From: Tanytarsus gracilentus
Taxonomy: Eukaryota > Arthropoda > Insecta > Diptera > Chironomidae
Reading direction: 5' to 3'
DNA length: 64,000 nt
NCBI GenBank assembly: GCA_038502055.1
Contig: JAXRKN010000026.1
Span: 186,001 to 250,000, forward strand
Under the pieces are notes generated by a model. It saw nothing but the letters and a program-made list of their open reading frames with translations, was not told the origin of the DNA and searched no databases. Shown piece by piece: positions 1 through 11,700 of the stretch (position 1 is the stretch's first letter; every line of letters begins with the position of its first letter). Made by a program: the position numbers and the translations under genes.

Positions 1-3000
1 ACTTGAGTCTCGACTCTCAGCTGCTTTCTATCAGGAATTGAAGTTCTACCAGGATAGGAAAGGAATTATTTAAAGGATGGCTGAAAAAATGGGGAATTTT
101 TGAATTTATAAAATTATTTACTTAAATTTAAAAAAACTTAACGTTCAATTTAAAAAATAATTCGTTAAAATTTCAAAAAAATATTTTGAGACACTCAAAT
201 ACTTTAGATACATCTTATATGTCATAAATTACACGATGAGATGCCACATTGCACCTTAAAGAGCTTTAAAAAGATTTTCCAGCCAATCCCTTTCCTCAAT
301 CTTTCCATAATCTCACAACAAACGGCACATATTGAGAATCCACAAGGGCATGTACTTTTAAATACAAGAAAAAAGAGGCAAAAAGTCGTGACGACTCGAG
401 CTAAACTTGAGACATGCTTAGATGACCCTTCACCGACTTACAGATGGCGAACGAAAACATGTGGAAAGAGAAAAAAAAGTAATTCACGATCAGTGAAGAA
501 TATCAGAAATGCTCCGATGACAATGGATGCGAATATATGTCACTTAAACTGTTTTTTTTCGTCTCTCTCGGTTTTGTTTTCTCGTTTAATGATGTGATTC
601 AAAATGTACACACAATACTCAGCGTCAGAACGAGTGCAAACACATACTCACGGCATTTACTATGCTGCGAGTGAGAGAAAAATAAATCTCGAAATGTGCA
701 CTAGCATATAACGGTGTAAATATATGTGAGGAAAGAATTGACAAAAGAAAACCGCGAGAAGTTCTCTCCGAGAGAATCGTGGCTTGATCGGAAAGTTATG
801 GACATTTTAAGAGAACGAAAAACTTTCAAACATAATTTTTAAAAATACTAAAATTTAGTTTTTAAAATTTTTTAATATAAATTTATTAATTTACATAAAT
901 TCATATAAAGCATATAAAAAATCAAGGTATATAAAATATAAAGTCTATATACCAGGGTATATAAAGTATATAAGTTTATATACCAGGATATATATATAAG
1001 TCTTTATACCAGGGAATATAAGCAGACCTCATGATCACTTGGCAACATCGCATTTAAGCCACCATGAATATAATTCTCGAGTCGAGTTCTCTTCGCACAA
1101 TTTCTCTCTTTTCGTACTCTTCACATGTTTTTTTCTTGCTTACAGTCACTCAGTCTCGTTTTATTCATCCATCGACTCGCTCGTTCGTTTCGACTCTTTA
1201 GTTAAAAAAAATAATTTAAAAATATATCAAATTTTTTGATATTCAATAATGACAAAGTTTTTATGTGCAATTTAAATAATCGGTTGAATTTTATATATTC
1301 GGAAAAAGTAAATTAGTTAAAAAAACTATTAAAAAACTTCCACGAAGTTGATGAGCTTGAACAACTGATAAATTTTTTCGATACTCGAGGAGTGAAAAAT
1401 AATAAAAAAGTTGCATTTTAACAAGCACGAGAAAGTCTTGAATTGTAATTTGTTGTGAAGGTGATAATTTAATTTTTTTGTAATTTTATTTGCGCTTCTT
1501 CTTTTTCTATCTAATTTTGCTACTGGCTACAATTCGTTGGCTCACGCGGCTATCGAATGTTAACGTACCGTGAATCTCTAATCAATTTTAACCACTCAAT
1601 AAAAAAGGTTTAAATCGAAAGTTAGCCAGCTGACTGCATTTACAGCTTCGAATGATTGTCGAGAGTGATTTTCAAGAAATTTAAAAAAATAATTGAGTGA
1701 GATATGAAAAAGTACCAAAGGAGCGAAAAGAGAAAGGAAAAAGTCGATGGTGTGTGTGTGACTTCAAAAAAAATCATTCACTAAGCTTTCGAACATAAAA
1801 AAATTCTATGAAATATGAAAATTTAATAAAAATCAAAAAGTGACATATCGAGTTCAACATGAGTTTTTATTTTGAGAGAGCATAAACACATGTTGTAAAG
1901 AGCTCGCTAAGAAAATTTAATTTAGTGAAAATTGTTTGTGCTTTTGGGCGTTTAATTCGGCAGGAAATTGTTGGTGTCACTTTAAGTATGTTTAATTAGA
2001 GAAATTCACGAAAGCTGTCAGGCGAGTTTAATGAGATCTCAAACCTGTCAAACTTTCAATTAGTGAGAAAATTTTGCGAAAATTTAATAGTACATTAAAA
2101 TTATTCCTGGATTTTCTGGAATAGTTTTTTTAATCATTTTATGTTATTGCTTTAATTTGATTTGTAAATTTTTTGGTTGTTTTCAATATTCTTGCATTAA
2201 TTTCTTCACTCTTCAATTTAAAAAATCTTTTGCAAAATTCCTGGATTTTTTGCTTATTTTTTTCAATGATCAAGTCATACTTTGAAAATATTATTAATTT
2301 ATTAAGTCACAACCATTATCTTGAATGTCTCAAATCTCATTTTCTTGTTATTAAAGTCTCAATCCAACCTTAATCCAGTTAAGTTCCAAAATATCTTCAT
2401 AATAAAATCAATTTTTACCACTCATAAATTAATTCAACCTTCCTAATATAAAAAAAGCCCACAACATTTCAATAACCACTCAGATTTAAAGCCTGTCAAA
2501 AATTTCTTTCATTTACATTTGCGAAATTTTATCGCTCCAAATTATTTTTCGAATCTTTTCTCTCATAACTTCATGTACCAGAGAAGTGTTAATGACAACA
2601 AACAAGAGTGAACAGGTTTTTTACATCCTCACACACTCTCTTTGATTCTTTCTCTCTCTCTTCTGCCTATGAAATATTGAAGTGCGATTTTACCATAACT
2701 GAACTGGACGAATTGATCACGTAACATTCGAGCGAAAGAAGAATATTGGCTAGCATCACTTATTGAAAGCATGCATTACCTACATTCATGAATGTTATTA
2801 TCAATTTTGTAGCTGACTTGTGAAACTGGATAGAAACAGCGGTATTTCTTACCGAACCACTCTGTATTCACAATACGTAAATACTGCAAAGCTCTAACTG
2901 CTTCTCAATAGCTGACTTATGATGGAAAAAAATAAGTCATGATTCATAAATGCGATGAACAAAGAGAGATTTATAATTCTTTAAGGTGCCCCCAAAATAT

Positions 3001-4612
3001 GTTTTTATTTTCGCCCACGAGTGTGAGTGAATTTATTGTTCACTGACATAGAAATTGTTGTGCGAGTGAAATGAGTTAAAAGGTCAAAAAATTCGTGATT
3101 AATGTATGGACCAAAAAGATGAATGGATTTTGTAGTGAATAACTTTCAAGTACTATCAAAATGTAAATTAAGCTGATTAAAATGTCACGAAATTATTTAA
3201 TGAGTAATGGGGTTCAAAAAATTATTTTCTAGACTGGAAATTGCGTTGAACTTGTTTTGTCTTTTCCTTCAAATAACCAACTAATATCGTATTTTTAAAT
3301 TATTGCAGTTTTATATGAAGCTGCAATAATTTTTAAACCTGGAAATGTTGAAAATTTTAACGAATTTCTCAGTTTCGTTTTTTGAATGAAATTTCCACTT
3401 TCGAACTTGAAATGACTCGATTAAGCTTTTAATTGTTAAAACCCATTCAGAAAGCATGACAAAAAGTTTAAAAAATTAAAGCAAAGCTTATTTTTAGTAA
3501 ACAACAAAAATTTCAACGAATTTCTCAGATTCAAAATTAAAATTAAAAGAATTTTATAAATCACCAAACATTAGAATTTCTATCATGTCCATTAGATTCA
3601 GAAATTAAAAAAATTACTCGCAATTAAACAATTTTCAAACTTCCCCTCCATCAGTTCTTATTTTCTCATTAGCTCGCATTAATTCACACACAAATTTAAA
3701 CTCAGCTCTTTTATGGACTTTTTTCAATTTTGTTATTAGAACTAAAAACATACAAAAATGTGCTTAGCTCATGAACTCAATTATTTGGCTCGGCCATTTG
3801 TTGCTACTCACTCACTTATTTCTCCATGAAATTTTATAATCAAGCGCATTTGAAATTCAATACTGGAAAAAAGTGAGAAAATAAAATTTTCTTTTAGATC
3901 GCTAAAAATAAAATTCTCAAGCGCTACCAAGAAATTCAACGCTCTATATGCATATTCGATATTTCTTTAAAACTTAACGAAGTGTGAAAATTTCCTTCAA
4001 TTAGCTCAATCAATACATCTCATGATGTGTGTGCTCATGCAGTGCCGAAACGGTAGCACGAGATTATCTTCGACATTTAATGCGGTCGAAAAAAAAGTAA
4101 AATCTAAAAGGAATCACGCTCATATTATTTAATGTTCTAGATCGCAATCCGGTGTGTCTCATCAGTGTCATTCGCTTACGTTTGTGTGCTATATGAGAAT
4201 GATAACTTTTGTGGCTGTTTTATTTGGGTGTGGACATAACGAATAAAAAGTGGCAAAAGAAAGAGGAGAAGAACACTTTTTGAAGCTTGTAATTCACTCT
4301 GGGTAAAACACGCAAAGGAAGGCAAAGAAATTAATTTGAAGGGGCTTAAAACTTGGGTGGAAAAAATTCTATAAATTTAACGGATTTTTAGGATTTAAAT
4401 TTTAACTACACTTTTTAGAAGTTAATCAAATTTTTAATTTGAAAAAGTTAAAATTAAAACGGAAATAAATTTTAAAAATAAAAAAACCGTTACAAATTCT
4501 CAAATTACTTCGTCATTCATGCTGTGCGAATTCATAAATTCCATTATTTTTCACACATTGTAGAATTTTTTTTCGCATGTTAAGCATTTCTATATTTTTA
4601 TTTCTTCCAACA
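1..4612. other. non-coding 5' flank, no gene recognised
   Basis: AT-rich sequence with frequent stops in all frames. The longest open frames (about 118 and 66 codons) are low-complexity and match nothing I recognise. It probably holds the promoter and upstream untranslated exon of the CDC42 effector gene, because a good splice acceptor (pyrimidine tract then cag) ends at 4612. A short AT-rich minisatellite at 925-1018 is listed separately. Nothing else can be supported. Confidence 0.6.
925..1018. repeat. AT-rich minisatellite, about three degenerate units
   Basis: Units of roughly 26-32 bp built around tatataccagg(g) and a run of tata/ataag are repeated in tandem, with copies of the tatacca core near 948, 980 and 1008. 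The units differ by small indels. This looks like a local slippage repeat, with no coding potential. Confidence 0.6.
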
Positions 4613-4802
4613 GCGAGTCAACAAAGTACAACCGAGTGACGAGGGAGAGACTGAATGAACCGAGAGGCCTTAGAATTAGTCACACTTTAAATTTTTTTAA
4701 GCAATTTCGACAAACAAAAAATAAATTCTTCACACGCACAAAATTGACTTTTTTAAATTCAAAATTCCGTCAATCATTAAATCATCCGGCGGTGAGAAGA
4801 AG

Positions 4803-5173
4803 ATGGCCGGAACAGGAGAGGTCATGATTCAATTGTTCTCATGCTGCATCACACAACAGACCAGTCCCGCGAGACGAACGCGTCATCAGAGGCTGAGAAT
4901 AGATCGAAATATGATTGGAAATCCGACAAATTTTGTGCACACTGGTGAGTGCATGTGAGTTTTTTTAGCTGAATGACTGACTAACCTTTCATCGATATCT
5001 AGGTCACATTGGATCAAATGATACTGAACTTTCCTCCCATCATTTGACTGTTATACAGTCGCAGATGCAAAGTAAAGGCGGCTACGACATAAATAGCCTA
5101 CGATTGCAGGTAGAGCATCCACTTTCTCCTCCAATTTAATTTTTATCTCTATTTATTAAAGCAGGCATGTTGA
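4803..5173 (+). CDS. Spec2: CDC42 small effector protein (CRIB-motif peptide)
   Basis: This small protein of about 85 residues binds GTP-loaded CDC42 at the plasma membrane and tunes actin and signalling responses. Exons: 4803-4944, 5003-5109, and a tiny terminal exon from 5165 coding Ala-Cys-stop. The N-terminus has a Cys-Cys pair (LFSCCIT), the palmitoylation site in the family, followed by a basic stretch. The CRIB core reads MIGNPTNFVHTGHIGS, closely matching human CDC42SE1/2, and the family signature QSQMQSKGGY follows. Intron 1 splits the Gly codon after FVHT in good phase. The last exon is uncertain: if the intron after 5109 is retained, the frame stops at 5139 with nine other residues. 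A spliced 5'UTR exon probably begins at 4613. The family assignment is strong; the exact C-terminus is not. Confidence 0.88.
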
Positions 5174-6845
5174 TGGACATAAACTGGCTGCGTAGAGTGT
5201 TCGGATGGGAAGGAAAACGTTTCATTAAAACAGTGAATCTCAAATCTCGTGTGCATCATGTTCTAAAAAACTTTAAAAAATTGTGAATCATCGAGAGAGA
5301 TTTTTATTTCATGATGTGCTAGATTTAAAATCTCTCATCAAAACTTGCGGAATTTTTAGATAAAAATCGATTTGAACTTTTTTAAAATTTAACATTTTTA
5401 AAATCAAAACTTTAATGACTAAAATCCATAAAATCCCGCAATGTTAGATGTTCTTGATAGATGATGATGCGAGATAGTCGTAAATGAAGAAAAATTAAAC
5501 AAATCATCATCATCGGTTTCTCCAAAAAAAAAAAATACAAACTAAAAATCCATTATTAACTCATTCAATTATTTACTTGACGCATAATATTGATAGCAAT
5601 AATATTATGAGAGAAACGCAGTAGCTTCCAATGAGAGATATTAATTTATTACTTTTTATCTTGTTTCTTTTCTTTTTTTATTTTAAAATCGATTGATGTT
5701 GATTTATAAACTTTTTTAAATTATTAATCATTTCTTCTTCTTCTTTTGGTTATGTTTTATTTGAGTACTTATCGACTTCCCAATTTAAAATTCTTCATTG
5801 TGATTTCTTCTTTTGATGATTCTTAATTATGTAAATAATTTGTTAGGATTAGAACTTTATTCTTTAACGACACGACACCCTTAACAAGCTGAACTTCTCC
5901 GACCATAGAATACACAATCCGAATGACTAAACTGAATGTTGTATTAGAGAAGTAATTAAGGAGCATGAGTTTCTTTAGTTTCTAAGTTCATAAAATTAAA
6001 ATTAAATTTTTTTTATACAACAATGAGTTTTTTTGCTAAAACAAAAATAAAATTAATTATATTCACACACATGTGGTGCCTAAACATGGAATAAAAAGAA
6101 ATATTTAGATTTTTAGGAAGGAAATTAAATTTAGAAAAATTTTTGTGTTTTATTTTGTTTCCAGGAAAAATTAGCATTGATTTAATTATTTATGTCAACC
6201 GTATAATAACAATATATAACCCTTTTAAAAACCAGCAAAAGTTAACTCAGAAATACCTTTACTGAATGACACTCATTACTCATTCATATCTCTTCTTTAT
6301 TTGAAAATTTATATTTTTTGCACCTTTTTCAACAACTCGAGAACGAGGTGTAAATTTTCAAGTGTTTATCATGAATTATGTGTGCCATTAAGGCATTTTA
6401 ATATTTACTGCTAAATAGAATAGAAAAAAACAAGATGTTGTTAATTTAATGAATTTTTTATTACGTCTTGAAAATGATTCAATAATTTTTTGGATTTTCC
6501 ATTTTTTTCTTTCATCATGTTCAATAATTTTTTTCTTTTATCCTAAATGTTAATAAACTTATTGTGTTGTGAATGACATCATAAAAAGATCACTTACTCA
6601 TCATCGCTACCAACAATCATCGTCATCATCGTCGTTGGTCATTAAACTTTTTATATATTCGAATCTTACTTTTGTAACGTATAATTATTTTTTAAAATCG
6701 TCATATGACCACCTCCACCTTCACCCTGTTTTGTTTGTGATTGCGGCTTTACTCACATGACTCTCTGTGGATTGTGTGAAGAAGAGAGAAAAAAATAATA
6801 ATTTTAGTGAATTTTAGCAGAAAACGGAATCAAAGCTAAATCAAA
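5174..6845. other. 3'UTR of the CDC42 effector gene and upstream region of Vha36
   Basis: No coding potential is seen. The sequence is AT-rich with poly-A/T runs and several aataaa-like motifs. It must contain the 3' end of the CDC42 effector transcript and the promoter and leader of the V-ATPase D gene. Confidence 0.55.
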
Positions 6846-7868
6846 ATGTCGGGAAAGGACAGAATTCCTCTTTTTCCATCTCGAGGGTATGAGATTTTTT
6901 AGGACATGAGTTGAAACTACTAAAAATCTTAAGATATGCGTATAAATAAAGAAATCAATAAAAAAAATCTAAAATTTTCATTTTAGAGCTCAGACTATGA
7001 TGAAAGCTCGTCTTGCTGGCGCTCACAAAGGACATGGCTTACTCAAAAAGAAGGCAGATGCATTGCAAATGCGTTTCCGTTTGATTTTAGGAAAAATCAT
7101 TGAGGTGACATTCGTCCTTCTGGATGTTTTTGAAATCCAGTAACAAATTTCCTTAAATTCCAATAGACAAAACAAATCATGGGCGAAGTGATGAAAGAGG
7201 CTGCATTCTCTCTCGCCGAGGCTAAATTCGCTATGGGCGACTTCAATCAAATTGTCTTGCAGAATGTCACGAAAGCTCAAATTAAAATTCGTTCAAAGAA
7301 GGACAACGTAGCTGGTGTTCAACTTCCGATTTTTGAGTCATATCAAGATGGCGCCGACACCAATGAGCTAGCTGGTCTCGCTCGTGGCGGTCAACAAGTT
7401 CAGAAATTGAAGAAAAACTATCAGGCTGCTATTAAAGTTCTCGTTGAACTTGCGTCTCTTCAGACATCCTTCGTGACCCTCGATGAGGTCATCAAGATTA
7501 CTAACAGAAGAGTCAATGCCATTGAACATGGTGAGATAAATTAAATTTTTCAGTTATATAAAAATTTAAAAATTGTTAACTTTTTACAGTCATCATTCCA
7601 CGACTCGATAGAACTTTGTCTTACATCATCTCCGAGCTTGATGAATACGAGAGAGAAGAATTTTATCGCTTAAAGAAAATTCAGGTGAGCTTTTCGCAAC
7701 AAATTATTTTAAATTGTGACTAATTTAATTTAAAATTTTCAGGACAAGAAAAAGATTGCACGCAAGAAGGCAGAAAAGAAAAAGGAAGAATTGCTTGCAC
7801 AAGGAATCGATACTCGTGCTACGTACAGCAATATGCTGGAGGAGGAAGAAGAGGATGTGCTGTTCTAA
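6846..7868 (+). CDS. Vha36-1: V-type proton ATPase subunit D (V1 central stalk)
   Basis: Subunit D is the rotor shaft of the V1 sector. It couples ATP hydrolysis in the A3B3 ring to the membrane proton ring in endomembrane and apical membranes. Five exons (6846-6886, 6987-7104, 7167-7530, 7590-7684, 7743-7868) join in frame to 247 residues, the usual length. The start MSGKDRIPLFPSR, the segments MGEVMKEAAFSLAEAKF, LVELASLQTSFVTLDE and ITNRRVNAIEHVIIPR, and the coiled-coil, charged C-terminus (EFYRLKKIQDKKK) are diagnostic. All introns are GT-AG and 52-100 bp. The gene is convergent with the PHD/zinc-finger gene downstream. Poly-A signals lie at 8084-8089 and 8099-8104. Confidence 0.98.
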
Positions 7869-8083
7869 AGCACTAATTTGGCTATAAGTTCAACGCTAAA
7901 TCCACACACACCCAATATCATCCTGCGTGAAAACAATAATTATTTTAAATAATCGTGTGTTTAATTGAATTCCATTTTTTTGTTGACTCTTCATTGTGTA
8001 AATTTAAAGTTGCTGAAAATCATCGTGAAAAACTTATATAAATTAATGTACTATGTAATATTATCAAAAAGTATATAGAGGAT

Positions 8084-8104
8084 AATAAAAAAATATTAAA
8101 TAAA
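8084..8104 (+). terminator. poly-A signals of Vha36
   Basis: Two AATAAA hexamers, at 8084-8089 and 8099-8104, lie about 220-235 nt after the Vha36 stop in AT-rich sequence. They fit the 3' end of that transcript. Confidence 0.5.
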
Positions 8105-8763
8105 ATGTTAAAAATTTTAGCTTTTTCGATTATATCTAAATTTTTTATTCTTATTACTGGATATTTTAACAAGACAAAAAAAGGACGCAAAGTGCTTTTT
8201 TCAACAGTTTTTTTATTTCATTTTCTCTTGAATTTATTATCTAAATGTATATGGTGCATTGTATGTGAAATTAGAGCAATATATTTAAAAGAAAAAAATC
8301 AAAAAAAATTGCTCTTGTTCAAAAAGATTCTTCCACACCATGCGATTAATTCCAGTGAAATTATTTACAAATTGTTCTTAATATAAATCTAAATTTTAAT
8401 TATAATGACAAAATGAAGAAATATGTGTCCATTACTTAAAAACTTTCAAAATGTGTACTTTAAGTTGAATTAAATGAAAATTAAATTTTTAATCACTTAT
8501 TTCTTTGTATTATTATTTTCATCATTTACACAATTATTAAACTTTTACATAAGCGTTTTTAAACATCCTCTCTCTCTCTCACGTGCTATCGGATGTATCG
8601 TGTCGTGTCGTGTGTGAGAGAGGATCTAAATTGTTTCTAATATATTTATAGTTTCCAACACATAATTCCGATAGTAACTGATAAGTTTTTTTGTCATGTC
8701 TCAAAGTGATTTTTAGTAAATCTTCCAATAACATTGAACCCGATATATTTCCATTTAAAAAAT
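8105..8763. other. convergent 3' spacer between Vha36 and the PHD/zinc-finger gene
   Basis: AT-rich. A 93-codon open frame on the plus strand (8105-8386) is rich in Lys, Phe and Ile, lacks any recognisable motif and sits just after the Vha36 poly-A signals; I do not call it a gene. A short ct/ga and cgtgt-rich stretch lies at 8567-8625. The 3'UTR of the minus-strand gene should occupy the right part. Confidence 0.5.
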
Positions 8764-11700
8764 TTAGAATGACTGCTGATGCTGTTCCTTTTGACACTCT
8801 GGACAATACCAGCTTCCACGTGGCGGCACCAAAATTCCGACACACTCAAAGTGAAACCATTCAATTTGACAGCTCGCACCATCACAACCAATCATTCCCT
8901 GTTGATCATCGTAAGCACGTCGACAATAGCAATAGACACGACCATCGCCGTCAGCACTCGAGTCTTGAGGTGTTTCAGCGCTTCCAATTTGCGCGTGATT
9001 ATAGCGTTGGAAGTACAATTGAGTATTTTGAATTGCCATGTCGAGTTTTTGCTGCTTATCGAGATGCTTCCTACTGGTCATCGGATCAGGTACTTCCTCT
9101 CTAGCTGGCGGCGGTGATTGCATAATTCTCGCCGGAAGTTGAGCGTCAAATTGTTTCGGATTAAAGCTCGGTCGAGGTGTATTTGCAATTTTCCTCTTTT
9201 TCGCTGGCGGCTTCAATGGATTAATGTTGCGTCTTCGAATCTTATTATTGACTCCAATCGTCAACTTTAATCTTGGTATTGGCGGTTGCGAAACAGTCGG
9301 TGGCGTTTCGAGAGTATGAAAAGCGTACATCGATTGACTTTGTGTCTTTCTCTTTCTCTTCCGAGGTTCTGAAATGACAAGTTGATCTTCTTCAGACGAA
9401 GCGGTGACATCATGTTTCGCTATGTTCACATGATTAACTGTCGCTGGCATTTGATTTGTGCTCAACTATAAAAAAAAATGATAAGTATAAAATATTATAA
9501 AATGATAAATTAAATCTTACGTCTAAATCATTTTGATACGATTGCGTTGGCTCGGTGAGATTGAGCTTGAAAGGAGCTACCTTTGGTGGTGATTTACTTC
9601 GCGATGGTAGGTCGTCTTTGCACCACGTGAGATTTGGCGGCGGGATAGGCTTAAAGGGATCATTCAGTTGTACATGCACGGCCATTGAATCGTCATCGCT
9701 CGTGTATCCATAGAACTTATTGGGAACACGCTTCCGTTGAGATCTCTTAATGCCCGACTCATCGCCTGAATTCATTCGACTGCTGGCTGCAGAAGTAACA
9801 CGACTTATATTGATCGGTGTGCTAATTGGAAACATTGATGGAACGTGAGGCTGCTGTTGTTCCTTCAAAATAGGCAATACGGGTTGCTGTTGTGTCGATT
9901 GAAGAAGCTGACGAATTTGATTTGCCTGATGAAGTTCAATCTTTGGTGTCGATGTATGAACTTGCAGGGAAGGCTTTTGACGCACCATGGGAGAGAATTC
10001 TCCATCGAAATCACTTCGATGACGCTTAGATGGACTCGAGAAGGATTTTTTATGTTTGCGCTTTTTTATTTTGATCTTCGGCGCTTCATCGGGTGGAAGC
10101 GAAGGCGTTGATGGACGTGAATTTTCAATAATACCCTCAACGAGTCCGAGTTCTTTTCTTTTCTCGCTAATCTGTTGATTTAATTTAAGGGGATTTTCGT
10201 CATAGAAATCTTCGTCAGTGTCAGTTTCATCTGTCAACAAATCAGAGTCATAGATAATGTCGTCGGGATCGCGAGGTATTTCCGGTTCAACTTCAAGCTC
10301 TGCTTTTTTATCCTTCTTTGAACGTTTCTTTGTAAACTTTTTATTTCGAGGTTTGCTTGCATTGAGCGTCGATGCTTCCGATGAGCTCGAGTCTGATGTA
10401 CTTGAACTACTTCCACTGGAACTGCTGCCGCTTGATGAGCCACTTGAAGAGTCACTGGATGATCCGCTGCTCGAGTCACTCGATGAGAAATCATCGCTTT
10501 TCTTCTTTTTAGCCTTTTGTGGCGACTTATTATCTTTCTTCTTACTCTTGTCTTTGTCTATTGTCTGCACCTTAATCATATCCTCGAGGTCATCGGTTGT
10601 GGTGCCGGCAGCTGGTCGATATAAATTTGCATAGTCGTGATCCGATTGGCAGACGTGGACGATTACATTTTCGGGAAGTTTATCGGGTACATCCACTTCT
10701 TCCTCAATCTTCTTAACTGGTTCGTCCTGTTTAACAAGAATTTTATTAGTATTTTTATATTGAATTTTAATTTTTTTAAACTTACATCTTGATGATCTTG
10801 TGGCTGTTGTTGTTGAGATTCTTGGAACGACTTTAAATTCTCCATGATGTCTTTCATTGACGCTGAAGTTTCCGATTTTTCATTTGTTTTTTCCGCTTGA
10901 TCGTCAGTATCCGAGTCGGTGAGTGAAGATCCTTTTTTAAGTGCTTTCGGCTTTTGCTGCTCAACACTAGCAGGCGTTGAAGGTCTCGATTTATTTTGAA
11001 CTAAAGGAATTGTAATCGATTTCTTTTCATCGTCCGATGAACTATCGCTTTCGGAGCTTTCAGAGAGATTTAATTTTGTCTCGGGGAGATCTGGAAGCTT
11101 TTTAGCCTCCTTCGAATCGTCCTTTTTCACCTCCTCTATCTTTTCCTCGGGCTTAATTTCCTCTTCAAACTTTCGCACCGCTGGTTTTTTAATGAATCTT
11201 TTAAACACAACCGGCATTGTTCGAGTACACAGTCCATCGGGTATTTCTTTCGGAATAATAACCGTTCCCTCGGCAGATCTCTGATTTTCGCCATTCTCTA
11301 AAGCCGCAAGTTCACTTTGATGTCTCTCGAGATGCCTCAAAAGGAGTTTCTTCGAAATAAACTTTTTCTCACAACCAAGCTCTGTGCAAGGATATTTTAT
11401 TTCACCATCGTGAATGCGCTTATGAACCTTTAGCCGTACGGCTTTCGAGAATGTCATTTCACAGTGCGGACATGCAAATACGGCGGGTGGAATGCAGAAA
11501 TGATAGACGTGAGGCCATTTTTTCTGTAGACACTTTTTGCACTCGATTCCCTCAGTTCCGTGCTTCCAAAAGAGATGCTTCGTTATGTCTGCTTTGTTCT
11601 GATAAAACACATGACAGCGAAAGCAGATGTGCATCAATTTATGCTTCCAAACGTGACTCGACAACTTTGCCTGATCACTGCACTTCTCTAGGCAAACGTC

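Noticed and set aside
241..597. 118-codon plus-strand open frame
   Set aside because: Low-complexity Lys/Ser/Asn-rich product without a motif or splice context; likely chance or leader sequence.
4636..4827. 63-codon frame overlapping the CDC42 effector start
   Set aside because: Out of frame with the conserved CRIB protein; lies in its 5'UTR and first codons.
10257..10634. 125-codon plus-strand frame inside the PHD/zinc-finger gene
   Set aside because: Antisense shadow of the Ser/Asp-rich coding stretch of exon 4.
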